Assembly: GCA_016873405.1 (NCBI GenBank)
Contig: VGXH01000011.1
Coordinates: 1 to 13,375 of the forward strand
Source of the DNA: a bacterium
GTDB taxonomy: Bacteria > Krumholzibacteriota > Krumholzibacteria > LZORAL124-64-63
Direction of reading: 5' to 3'
Length of the DNA: 13,375 bases
The notes beneath the pieces were generated by a model. That model made no database searches and had not been told where the DNA came from. It worked only from the letters and a program-made list of their open reading frames with translations. A program made the position numbers and the translations under genes. Positions 1 through 6,186 of the stretch are shown here, in pieces; the first letter of the stretch is position 1; every line of letters begins with the position of its first letter.

Positions 1-1092
1 GCCATGGAGCGCTTCGAGCGCGCCAAGTTCGCCGCCCAGGCCCAGGCGCTGTTCCGGCAGGTCTTCCGCCTGGACTACACGATGAAGGCCTCGTCCCCGC
101 TGACCGAGCAGCTCTCGATGGCCGTCGGGCTGTTCCTGCTCTGGTGGGGCGGCAGCCGCGTCTTCACCGGCGGCCTGATGACCCCGGACATGTTCATCGT
201 CTTCCTGTTCGTGATCTTCTCGATGGTCCGGCCGCTCAAGAGCGTGGGCCAGGTCGGGGCCGAGCTGCAGTCGGGCCTGGCCGCGGCCGAGCGCATCTTC
301 GCCATCCTGGATGAGCCCGACGAGACCGCCACGCTGTCCGGCACCCGCCAGCTGGGCCGCGCCCGCGGCGAGGTCGAGCTGCAGGACGTCCACTTCTCCT
401 ACCTGCCCGGCCAGCCGGTGCTGCGGGGCATCTCGCTGAAGGTGGGCGCCGGCGAGGTGGTGGCGCTGGTGGGCAGCAGCGGCGCCGGCAAGAGCACGCT
501 CATCGACATGATCCCCGGCTTCTACGTGGCGGACCGCGGGCGCGTGCTGGTCGATGGCCAGGACGTGCGCGAGCTGGATCCGCAGTCGCTGCGCCGCAAC
601 ATGGGCGTCGTCACGCAGGAAGTGATCCTGTTCCACGACACAGTGCTCCGAAACATCGCCTACGGCCTGGACGACGTGTCGCTGGAGAAGGTGCGCGAGG
701 CCGCCCGCGCCGCCAACGCCGACGAGTTCATCCGGAAGCTGCCGCAGGGCTACGACACGGTGCTGGGCGATCGCGGCGTCACGCTGTCGGGCGGCCAGCG
801 CCAGCGCCTGTCCATCGCGCGCGCCATCCTGAAGGACCCGGCGATCCTGCTGCTGGACGAGGCGACCAGCGCCCTGGACACCGAGAGCGAGCGCCTGGTC
901 CAAGAAGCCATCGACCGCCTGGTGCGCGACCGCACCACCATCGTCATCGCCCATCGCCTTTCGACGATCCGCGGCGCCCACCGCATCCACCTGCTGGAAC
1001 AGGGCCGCGTCGTGCAGACCGGCACCCACGACCAGCTGCTGGCCGCCGGCGGACGCTACAAGGAGCTGTACGACCTGCAGTTCAAGACCTGA
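1..1092 (+). CDS. ABC exporter, fused permease/ATPase subunit (MsbA-like), 5'-truncated by window edge
   Basis: The reading frame is open to the first base, so the true start lies upstream. What remains is the end of the transmembrane domain and a complete nucleotide-binding domain. Counting from the ATG at nt 4, hydrophobic segments lie near residues 37-50 and 60-78. Walker A is GSSGAGKST at 157-165, the Q-loop Gln is 205, the signature LSGGQ is 261-265, Walker B ILLLDE ends at Glu286, the D-loop SALD follows, and the H-loop His is 317. All catalytic residues are present. Exporters of this kind work as homodimers in the inner membrane and flip lipids, lipid A-core or hydrophobic compounds using ATP. 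The order permease then ATPase on one chain fits the MsbA/multidrug group. The substrate cannot be told from this fragment. A YciI-like gene begins 17 bp downstream and is probably co-transcribed. Confidence 0.95.
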   Translation, partial: AMERFERAKFAAQAQALFRQVFRLDYTMKASSPLTEQLSMAVGLFLLWWGGSRVFTGGLMTPDMFIVFLFVIFSMVRPLKSVGQVGAELQSGLAAAERIFAILDEPDETATLSGTRQLGRARGEVELQDVHFSYLPGQPVLRGISLKVGAGEVVALVGSSGAGKSTLIDMIPGFYVADRGRVLVDGQDVRELDPQSLRRNMGVVTQEVILFHDTVLRNIAYGLDDVSLEKVREAARAANADEFIRKLPQGYDTVLGDRGVTLSGGQRQRLSIARAILKDPAILLLDEATSALDTESERLVQEAIDRLVRDRTTIVIAHRLSTIRGAHRIHLLEQGRVVQTGTHDQLLAAGGRYKELYDLQFKT

Positions 1093-1109
1093 CCCCGGGG
1101 AGGGCGTCG

Positions 1110-1430
1110 ATGAACCAGTTTGCGTACCTGCTGCGCCCCCTGCGCCCGCGGATGCTCACCGACGGCCCCACCGACGACGAAGCCCGCCTGGTCGCCGACC
1201 ACTTCGCCTACCTGCAGGGCCTGCTGGCGGCCGGCTCCCTCAAGCTGGCCGGCCGCGCCACCGACGCCGGCGAGCGCACCTTCGGCATCGTCGTCTTCGA
1301 GGCCGTGGACTCGGCCGCCGCCGCGGCGCTGATGGCCGCCGACCCGGCCGTGCGCGGCGGGGTGATGGCGGCGGAGCTGTTCCCGTTCCGGATCGCGTTG
1401 CTGGCGCCGGGTGAGCGAGTTGAGGGGTAG
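1110..1430 (+). CDS. YciI-like (YCII-related) small protein
   Basis: This is a 106-residue protein. The ATG is preceded by a GGGGAGGG Shine-Dalgarno stretch about 5 bases upstream. The pattern fits the YCII-related dimeric alpha/beta-barrel family: an N-terminal strand, a conserved His (His31) in a helix reading HFAYLQGLLAAG, a Gly-rich turn, a strand TFGIVVF, then an Asp-Pro pair (Asp78-Pro79) before a final strand ending FPFRIAL. Family members are small cytoplasmic proteins. Some have hydrolase or dehydrochlorinase-like activity through the His/Asp pair, but most have no known substrate. The gene sits 17 bp behind the ABC exporter and is probably read from the same transcript. Its function here is unknown; the family call rests on length, spacing of the His and DP motifs, and fold pattern. 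Confidence 0.75.
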   Translation: MNQFAYLLRPLRPRMLTDGPTDDEARLVADHFAYLQGLLAAGSLKLAGRATDAGERTFGIVVFEAVDSAAAAALMAADPAVRGGVMAAELFPFRIALLAPGERVEG

Positions 1431-1435
1431 GGCGG

Positions 1436-1449
1436 TTGCGCCGGCGCAA
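1436..1449. repeat. Dispersed palindrome copy 1 (TTGCGCCGGCGCAA), intergenic
   Basis: A perfect 14-bp palindrome starting 6 bp after the YciI-like stop codon. The same 14-mer recurs at 2310-2323, 8722-8735 and 10040-10053, and two one-mismatch copies lie at 2567 and 2828. It is followed by GTTTTC, so a weak hairpin role is conceivable, but the stem would be only 5 bp with a CCGG loop. Confidence 0.85.
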
Positions 1450-1465
1450 GTTTTCGGGTTGCTGC

Positions 1466-1495
1466 CGGGAGCGTTGTTGTTTGCCCCCGCTCCCG
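1466..1495 (+). terminator. Candidate hairpin terminator after the ABC/YciI unit
   Basis: CGGGAGCG (1466-1473) pairs perfectly with CGCTCCCG (1488-1495), giving an 8-bp stem with a 14-base loop. The bases after it (TCTGTGTTGT) are T-rich but not a clean T run, so termination would be moderate at best. The position, between the YciI-like stop and the next promoter, suits a terminator. Confidence 0.4.
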
Positions 1496-1540
1496 TCTGT
1501 GTTGTATACAGTACACCAATGATTTAATCGATTTTCCCCC

Positions 1541-1569
1541 TTGCGCTTCGCTTGAATTTCGCCTATATT
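1541..1569 (+). promoter_or_regulatory. Candidate sigma70 promoter of the HNH gene
   Basis: TTGCGC (1541-1546), a 17-base spacer and TATATT (1564-1569) give a good -10 and a poor -35 (3 of 6). The box lies in a stretch near 40% G+C, far below the surroundings. Transcription would start near 1576, leaving about 43 bases of leader before the ATG at 1619. The -35 hexamer is also half of the dispersed palindrome (TTGCGC), which may be chance. Confidence 0.5.
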
Positions 1570-1618
1570 TCGCCCACGCCAATCAGAGGGCCATTCCTCC
1601 CAGAAACCGAGCCCGTCC

Positions 1619-2857
1619 ATGCTCCATTTCGATCTCCCCGCCTTCGCCCCCGGCCGCCCCGCCGCGGACGTCGATGCCGCCTTGCGCCAGTCCCTGGCCG
1701 CCTGCGAGGAGGCCCGCCGCTGCGCCGTCCTTTGGTTCGCCGAGGTGCAGCGGCGCGAGCTGTGGCGCTCGTTCGGCCACGCTTCGCTCGAGCTGTATGC
1801 GGTGCACAGGCTCGGCTTCTCGCGCAACCGCTACTGGCAGTTCAAGCGGCTGGCCGATGACCTCGACCGCCTGCCCGTCCTTCAGGAGGCCGTCAGCGAG
1901 GGCCGCCTCGGCTGGACCAAGGCGCAGCAGGTGGCGCGGGTCGCGACGCCGGCCACCGCGTCGAACTGGGTCCACTGCGCCGAGCAGACCGGCCGGCGCG
2001 AACTGGCGGCGGCCGTGACGGCGGAGGTGGCGCGGGTCAAGGGCGCGGCGCGCAAGGCCGCGCGCGGTGGGGCGGTGCCGGCGCCGGTCGATGGCGCAAT
2101 GCCCCAACTCGCGCTCGGACTGGCTGCGTCCGGGACCGACGCCCACGCGGCTGGTCGCGGCGCGCCCGGGACCGAGGCCTGCGCGACAGGTCGCAGCCCG
2201 TGCGGGACGCCGGCCTCGCTCGCCATCCCCGCCACCATCGCACTGCGCGCCGATGCCCTTCAGGTGGCCCGCTTCGAGGCGCTGGTCGAGCAGGCGCGCA
2301 AGCTGCGACTTGCGCCGGCGCAAGCGGGGCGGATGGAATTGGTGCTGGCGGCGCTGGAGCGGTGGGTGACGGGCGCGGCCAGCGCTGCCGACGACACCGG
2401 GGCGACCGTGGCCGCCGCTGACGCCGTCGCCGACGGGGCCGCGACCGGCGGCACGCGCCGGCACCCGCGCCGCCGTCGCGCCGCCACTCCGCCCGCCCAG
2501 ATCATCGTCCACCAATGCCCCACCTGCGCCGCGGCCACCGTCACCACCGCCGCCGGCGAGCGCCCGCTGGCGCCGGCGCAAGTCGCGGCGCTGGCCTGCG
2601 ACGCGACGATCAGCGAGCCGAACCGCCCGAACCGCGCCACGATCCCGCCGCGCACGCGGCGCGCGGTGCTGGCGCGCGACCGGCATCGTTGCGCCACGCA
2701 GGGGTGCGGGGCCACGGCGTTTCTCGAGGTGCATCACCTCACGCCGCGCAGCCGCGGCGGCTCGAACCGGGCCGCGAACCTGGTCACGCTGTGCGGGAGG
2801 TGCCACGCGTTCGCGCATGAAGGGGCGCTGGCGCCGGCGCAAGCGGCCGATCGCTGA
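1619..2857 (+). CDS. HNH endonuclease with DUF222/13E12-like N-terminal region
   Basis: This is a 412-residue protein. Residues about 15-140 are helical and match the pattern of DUF222-type (13E12 repeat family) proteins: a segment around LYAVHRLGFSRNRYW, then LPVLQEAVSEGRLGWTKAQQ and a VATPATA stretch. The middle (about 145-345) is low in complexity and rich in Ala, Gly and Arg; it includes a 12-residue tandem repeat and a basic run. The C-terminus is a complete HNH domain: Cys358 and Cys363, the His372-His373 pair, Asn387, then Cys392, Cys395 and His396, which would form a treble-clef zinc site plus the metal-binding nuclease centre. Family members are nicking or double-strand nucleases, often multicopy, with unknown biological targets. 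The Shine-Dalgarno site is weak. The palindrome LAPAQ-coding unit occurs three times in frame. The gene converges with the GHKL ATPase gene, 14 bp away. Confidence 0.88.
   Translation: MLHFDLPAFAPGRPAADVDAALRQSLAACEEARRCAVLWFAEVQRRELWRSFGHASLELYAVHRLGFSRNRYWQFKRLADDLDRLPVLQEAVSEGRLGWTKAQQVARVATPATASNWVHCAEQTGRRELAAAVTAEVARVKGAARKAARGGAVPAPVDGAMPQLALGLAASGTDAHAAGRGAPGTEACATGRSPCGTPASLAIPATIALRADALQVARFEALVEQARKLRLAPAQAGRMELVLAALERWVTGAASAADDTGATVAAADAVADGAATGGTRRHPRRRRAATPPAQIIVHQCPTCAAATVTTAAGERPLAPAQVAALACDATISEPNRPNRATIPPRTRRAVLARDRHRCATQGCGATAFLEVHHLTPRSRGGSNRAANLVTLCGRCHAFAHEGALAPAQAADR
2126..2218 (+). repeat. 36-bp tandem repeat inside the HNH gene
   Basis: Two adjacent 36-bp units (2126-2161 and 2162-2197) and a third partial one (2198-2218) encode ASGTDAHAAGRG, APGTEACATGRS and PCGTPAS. 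The 12-residue period keeps the frame. It lies in the low-complexity linker between the DUF222-like part and the HNH domain, so it probably sets linker length. Confidence 0.7.
2309..2324. repeat. Dispersed palindrome copy 2 (CTTGCGCCGGCGCAAG), inside the HNH gene
   Basis: A perfect 16-bp palindrome in frame with the HNH gene, read as Leu-Ala-Pro-Ala-Gln plus the first base of the next Ala codon. The core 14-mer is identical to the intergenic copies. Confidence 0.85.
2567..2582. repeat. Dispersed palindrome copy 3, one mismatch, inside the HNH gene
   Basis: CTGGCGCCGGCGCAAG differs from copy 2 only at the third base (G for T). It is again read as Leu-Ala-Pro-Ala-Gln in the HNH frame. Confidence 0.75.
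2828..2843. repeat. Dispersed palindrome copy 4, one mismatch, at the 3' end of the HNH gene
   Basis: CTGGCGCCGGCGCAAG, identical to copy 3. It encodes Leu-Ala-Pro-Ala-Gln just four codons before the stop, outside the HNH fold proper. Confidence 0.75.
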
Positions 2858-2871
2858 CGGCGCGCGCCCGG

Positions 2872-4821
2872 CTACTCCTCGTCAGCGGGCTCGCGGGCGC
2901 TGCGCCGCGCGCCGCGCGGGCCCAGGCGGCGGTCGGCGAACGAGAAGACCTCGACCAGCTGTTCGAGCGGCGCCGCCAGTCGCGGATCGCCGCTCCCCCG
3001 CAGGACGATCTCCTTGGCGAACAGCGCCGCCAGGTAGCGCAGCTTGACGGCGGGGCGCGCGGCGGCGGCGCGGTAGTCGCGGTGGGCGGCGTTGACTTCC
3101 CACCGGCCGTCGTTCCAGCGCGAGCGCCAGGCGGCTCCCGGTTCCTCGACGAGCACCGGAGCCGGGATGCCCTCGCCCGAACGCGACGGGCCGAGCACTT
3201 CGACCACCTCGAACGGGATCTCGGACTCGGCGGCGGCATCGCCTTCGCGGACGTGCACGCGGAGCCAGCCGGCGCACGGTTCGTCGCCGGCCGTGAGCGT
3301 GATGACGCGGACATCCGCGTCCGGCGGTTCCAGCGCGATCGCCGCGCCGGCAACCGACCAGGTGATCGTCACGTCGCGGTCCAGGAGACGACCGGAGGCG
3401 TCGCGCGGCTCGCAGGTGGCCGCCCGGCGGGCGCCGCAGGGCAGGCGCAGGCGCGACGGCGCGATCGTCACGTGGTGCAGCGGGCCCGGCGGGAACAGGT
3501 CGGCCTGGCCCGGCTCGATGGGCGGGCCGGCGGCGGAAGCGTCGCCCGTGTCGGGCGTTTCGGCGTCCGGCGGCGGCAGCGCATCGACGGGCACCTCCGG
3601 GAAGCCGGCGGGCGCGGGCCGGTCGACGGTTTCGGCGGCCGCGCTGCCCGTGCGTTCGCTCTCCTCGCGCGCCACCGGCAACATCTCGTAGCGAGGGTTC
3701 GAGCGCAGCAGGTCGCGGAAGGCGCGCTGCAGGTCCCGCACCATCGCGCGGTCCAGTTCCTCGGCGCGGCGACGGTCCAGTTCGGCCAGCGCCGTGACCA
3801 GCTGCGGCTCGACGCCGCGCAGGGCCGCCGCCAAGGCAACGGCCTTGGCGTCCAGCAGCACGCCCCGGCGCGAGCCGGGCGCCACCGTGAACTCCGGGTA
3901 ATCCACCAGTCCGACCAGACGCGCGTCGGTCCAGGGATGGTGGTCCAGCCCCAGCGCCGCCAGCTCCGCAAAGCCCTGCGCGACCACGGTGCCGGCGGAG
4001 TAGACGGCGAGGGTCTCGGTCTGGTCCTCGACGGGCGCGCCCGCGCCGCCGGCGCGCACGTACAGCTCCAGCCGCACGTCGGCGTGGCCGGGCACCGGCA
4101 CCAACTCGGGGACGGCCAGGCGATCGCCGAGGAAGCGGTGCGGTCTGACCGCGACCACCTTCTGGGCGCGGCCGCGGGCCATGCGGTCCTCGAAGACCAG
4201 CTCGACCTGGCGCGCGAGCAATTGCCCGCGCAGCTCGGCCGCCAGATAGTCAGCCGCCCGCCGCGCCGCCAACAGCGGCATCGCGCCCTTGTGCAGGCCG
4301 ATGACCACGATCTCGGTCCAGCGCTCGCCCAGCGGCAGGCGCCCGCGCAGCGGCTCGATCAGATAGTCCGGCCGGTCGCGATGGAGGATCAGGTGGTGGG
4401 CCTGGCCGTCGGGCGTCGCGCTGCGCATCTCCAGTCGCTCGCCCAGGCTCCAGAAGCCGAGCAGGCCGATCCCGTACTGGCCCTGGGTCATCGCCTGCAG
4501 GCGTTCCTGCGGCGACAGGTTGCGCTTGCGCGAGTGGCCGATGTGGGTGGCGATGAAGCGCAGCGCCTCGGCGCGGTCCAGTTCGGGGATGACGCCCTCG
4601 CCGTCGTCCAGCACGCGCAGGCAGGGCACGCCGCGGATGCGGACGCGCGTCACGCGCACGCGCCGCGCGCCGGCGTCCAGGCTGTTCTGCACCAGCTCGG
4701 CCAGCGCCTTGCGCGGATCCGGCTGCGACAGGGCCAGCCAGCGGATCAGCTCGAACGGATCGTGGGCCCGGACCTTGCCGCGCAGGCCGGCATCGCTGGT
4801 CGTCTTGCGGCGTGGTGACAC
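2872..4821 (-). CDS. GHKL (HSP90/MutL/MORC-like) ATPase with Ig-like and novel C-terminal domains
   Basis: This is a 649-residue protein from a GTG at 4821, chosen because AAGGGA stands 5 bases upstream and homology-like sequence begins only after it. The frame runs open to an ATG at 5124, but that stretch is Arg/Pro-rich and looks non-coding. Residues 21-240 form a GHKL ATPase. The N-box is AELVQNSLDAGA, with the likely catalytic Glu42 and the metal-binding Asn46. The nucleotide-contacting box is DDGEGV at 72-77, and the lid box is GQYGIGLLG at 114-122. Residues 240-380 resemble the second domain plus a helical segment. A Pro/Ala-rich acidic linker (382-446) leads to a beta-rich, bacterial Ig-like domain (about 448-541). 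A C-terminal domain (about 555-630) contains WEVNAAHRDY. No signal peptide is seen, so it is presumably cytoplasmic. Chaperone, DNA-repair and MORC-like defence roles are all possible; none is proven. Confidence 0.8.
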   Translation of the reverse strand: MSPRRKTTSDAGLRGKVRAHDPFELIRWLALSQPDPRKALAELVQNSLDAGARRVRVTRVRIRGVPCLRVLDDGEGVIPELDRAEALRFIATHIGHSRKRNLSPQERLQAMTQGQYGIGLLGFWSLGERLEMRSATPDGQAHHLILHRDRPDYLIEPLRGRLPLGERWTEIVVIGLHKGAMPLLAARRAADYLAAELRGQLLARQVELVFEDRMARGRAQKVVAVRPHRFLGDRLAVPELVPVPGHADVRLELYVRAGGAGAPVEDQTETLAVYSAGTVVAQGFAELAALGLDHHPWTDARLVGLVDYPEFTVAPGSRRGVLLDAKAVALAAALRGVEPQLVTALAELDRRRAEELDRAMVRDLQRAFRDLLRSNPRYEMLPVAREESERTGSAAAETVDRPAPAGFPEVPVDALPPPDAETPDTGDASAAGPPIEPGQADLFPPGPLHHVTIAPSRLRLPCGARRAATCEPRDASGRLLDRDVTITWSVAGAAIALEPPDADVRVITLTAGDEPCAGWLRVHVREGDAAAESEIPFEVVEVLGPSRSGEGIPAPVLVEEPGAAWRSRWNDGRWEVNAAHRDYRAAAARPAVKLRYLAALFAKEIVLRGSGDPRLAAPLEQLVEVFSFADRRLGPRGARRSAREPADEE

Positions 4822-4826
4822 GGGGA

Positions 4827-4832
4827 TCCCTT
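4827..4832 (-). promoter_or_regulatory. Shine-Dalgarno site that decides the GTG start of the ATPase
   Basis: AAGGGA on the minus strand, 5 bases before GTG at 4821. It supports starting the protein at MSPRRKTTSD rather than at the upstream ATG in the same frame. Confidence 0.6.
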
Positions 4833-4916
4833 GAATGGGCGGTGGTCTGCGTGGTCTCAGGGGGTGATGATCGGCGATGGGACCCGGCGCGGCAAGCGCG
4901 GACCGGGCTCGCGGCT

Positions 4917-5024
4917 TCAGCCAGCGCGGCAGCGTCCCGGCCAGGGCCAGGGCCCACACGCGGCGGCGCGCCAGGACTCGGCGCCGGCGATGACGGCGCG
5001 CGCGTCCATGACGTTGTTTGACAT
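4917..5024 (-). CDS. Possible 35-residue leader or small protein upstream of the GHKL ATPase
   Basis: The ATG at 5024 is preceded by AAAAGGGGG about 5 bases upstream, a stronger ribosome site than that of the ATPase itself. The peptide opens MSNNVMDARAVIAGAESWRA, which reads like a normal protein start, then becomes a Cys/Trp/Pro/Gly-rich tail, as expected from out-of-frame high-GC sequence. It stops 95 bp before the ATPase GTG. It could be a genuine small or leader peptide, the remnant of a longer gene cut by a frameshift, or chance. I recognise no family. Confidence 0.25.
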   Translation of the reverse strand: MSNNVMDARAVIAGAESWRAAACGPWPWPGRCRAG

Positions 5025-5165
5025 TCGGCCCCCTTTTCGCACCGGATCTCGAGACGGCAGTTCGTGCCGGGGGCCGGGACGGGGTTTCCCGCCCGGCGGC
5101 GGCGGGGGGCCGGAATCGCCGCAAACGGCTGGGGCGCGGGCGGGTCCGCGGCTTGCATCGGCGTT

Positions 5166-5194
5166 TTGCCAGGCTGCCGGATCGAGCTTATGGT
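5166..5194 (+). promoter_or_regulatory. Candidate sigma70 promoter of the deformylase operon
   Basis: TTGCCA (5166-5171), a 17-base spacer and TATGGT (5189-5194) match the consensus at 5/6 and 4/6. Transcription would start near 5201, about 29 bases before the deformylase ATG. An AGGAGG ribosome site follows at 5215-5220. The -35 hexamer is the same as that of the metal-efflux promoter at 10110. Confidence 0.45.
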
Positions 5195-5229
5195 GGGGCC
5201 AGCAAACCCCTTCCAGGAGGCTCGCCGAC

Positions 5230-5766
5230 ATGGCCATTCTCAAGGTCGCCCGCATGGGGCACCCGGTCCTGCGTCAGAAGTGCACCGCCATCGCCCCGGA
5301 GATGATCGCCGGGCCCGAGGTGCAGGGGCTGATCCGGGACATGTACGAGACGATGGCCGAGTACAACGGCGTCGGGCTGGCCGCACCGCAGGTGCACCAG
5401 CCGGTCAGGCTGCTGATCGCCGGCGGCGAGACCGAGCGCGGGGGCAAGCCGAAGTTCCGGGTGCTGATCAACCCGGAGATCACGGTGCGTCCGGGCGCCG
5501 GCCGGCTGGGCATGTACGAGGGCTGCCTGTCGGTGCCGGGGCTGCGGGGCTGGGTCGAGCGGCCGGACAAGATCAACGTCCGCGGCTACAACGAGCAGGC
5601 GCAGCGGCTCGACTTCGACCTGGACGGCTACCCGGCCATCGTGATGCAGCACGAGTGCGACCACCTGGACGGCGTGCTCTACGTGGACCGGATCGAGGAC
5701 AAGACGAAGTTCGCGTTCGAAGAGGAAGCGAACCGGTTCCTCGACACAGAGGACTTCGAAGAGTAG
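5230..5766 (+). CDS. def: Peptide deformylase
   Basis: This is a 178-residue enzyme that removes the N-terminal formyl group from nascent proteins as they leave the ribosome. All three family motifs are intact: GVGLAAPQ near residue 47, EGCLS near residue 98 (its Cys is a metal ligand), and QHECDHLDG near residue 140 (two His ligands and the catalytic Glu). The length is normal. The frame is open further upstream, but the ATG at 5230 is right: a perfect AGGAGG lies 9 bases before it and family similarity begins at MAILKVARMGHPVLR. An acidic tail (EEEANRFLDTEDFEE) ends the protein. A DUF309-like gene follows 38 bp later with its own AGGAGG, probably in one operon. The usual fmt neighbour is absent here. 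Confidence 0.97.
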   Translation: MAILKVARMGHPVLRQKCTAIAPEMIAGPEVQGLIRDMYETMAEYNGVGLAAPQVHQPVRLLIAGGETERGGKPKFRVLINPEITVRPGAGRLGMYEGCLSVPGLRGWVERPDKINVRGYNEQAQRLDFDLDGYPAIVMQHECDHLDGVLYVDRIEDKTKFAFEEEANRFLDTEDFEE

Positions 5767-5804
5767 CGCGCGGGGGCCGACCCTCCGCCGCAGGAGGGAA
5801 CGGC

Positions 5805-6179
5805 ATGAGCGACGTCCTGAACCGCACCATCAGCGCCTTCAACAACCGCAACTTCGCCGTGGCCGGCAAGCTGGCCGCCGAGGGCCTGGCCGGCGCGCAG
5901 GGTCGCGACGAGCTGTTCTGGATGGGCCTGCTCGAAGCCTGCGAGGGCTACCAGCTGCTGGGCCAGAAGAAGATGCTCGAGTCCGAGCGCAAGCTGGTCG
6001 CCTCCATGCAGAAGCTGCGCAACTTCGGTTTCCGCTACAACAACTTCGAGATCACCGTGGCGCTGGCGGGGCTGCGCGCGAGCGTGGAGCGCATCCGCCT
6101 GGTGCGCGACGGGAAGCATCGCGTGTTCGATGTCAGCCTGCATCCGACGTTGCGGATGGCGGCGAAGGCGGATGATTGA
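5805..6179 (+). CDS. DUF309-like small helical protein
   Basis: This is a 124-residue protein starting at an ATG with AGGAGG 7 bases upstream. It is predicted to be all-helical. The N-terminal part, ISAFNNRNFAVAGKLAAEGL, followed by a Leu-rich GLLEACEGYQLLGQKKMLESERKL segment and a third helix pair, resembles the DUF309/TPR-like pattern (a helix for growing or feeding, a loop, then a helix that stacks). There is no signal peptide or membrane span and no catalytic motif that I recognise. It follows deformylase and is probably translated from the same mRNA. Its stop is only 7 bp from the stop of the opposing barrel gene, so the two transcripts must overlap or terminate within coding sequence. 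The DUF309 label is tentative. Confidence 0.55.
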   Translation: MSDVLNRTISAFNNRNFAVAGKLAAEGLAGAQGRDELFWMGLLEACEGYQLLGQKKMLESERKLVASMQKLRNFGFRYNNFEITVALAGLRASVERIRLVRDGKHRVFDVSLHPTLRMAAKADD

Positions 6180-6186
6180 TCCCACC

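Larger units (their letters stand above)
4822..5229. other. 408-bp divergent spacer between the GHKL ATPase and deformylase genes
   Basis: This GC-rich stretch has no gene I can support firmly. On the minus strand it holds a possible 35-codon reading frame (4917-5024). On the plus strand it holds the candidate deformylase promoter (5166-5194) and Shine-Dalgarno site. A perfect TTGACA stands at 5018-5023 on the plus strand, but no matching -10 follows it. Long frames cross the region on both strands, with Arg/Pro/Ala-rich translations typical of non-coding high-GC DNA. Confidence 0.6.

Noticed and set aside
3082..4818. A 578-codon open frame on the plus strand opposite the GHKL ATPase gene
   Set aside because: Its translation is Gly/Arg/Gln/His-rich without domains, and it lies antisense to a gene with clear ATPase motifs. 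It is a high-GC shadow frame.
5018..5046. Promoter from the perfect TTGACA at 5018-5023
   Set aside because: The bases 16-18 positions further on (CACCGGATC) contain nothing like a -10 box.
4822..5124. N-terminal extension of the GHKL ATPase from ATG 5124
   Set aside because: The extension is Arg/Pro-rich and low in complexity, and a ribosome site directly precedes the GTG at 4821 where ATPase-like sequence starts.
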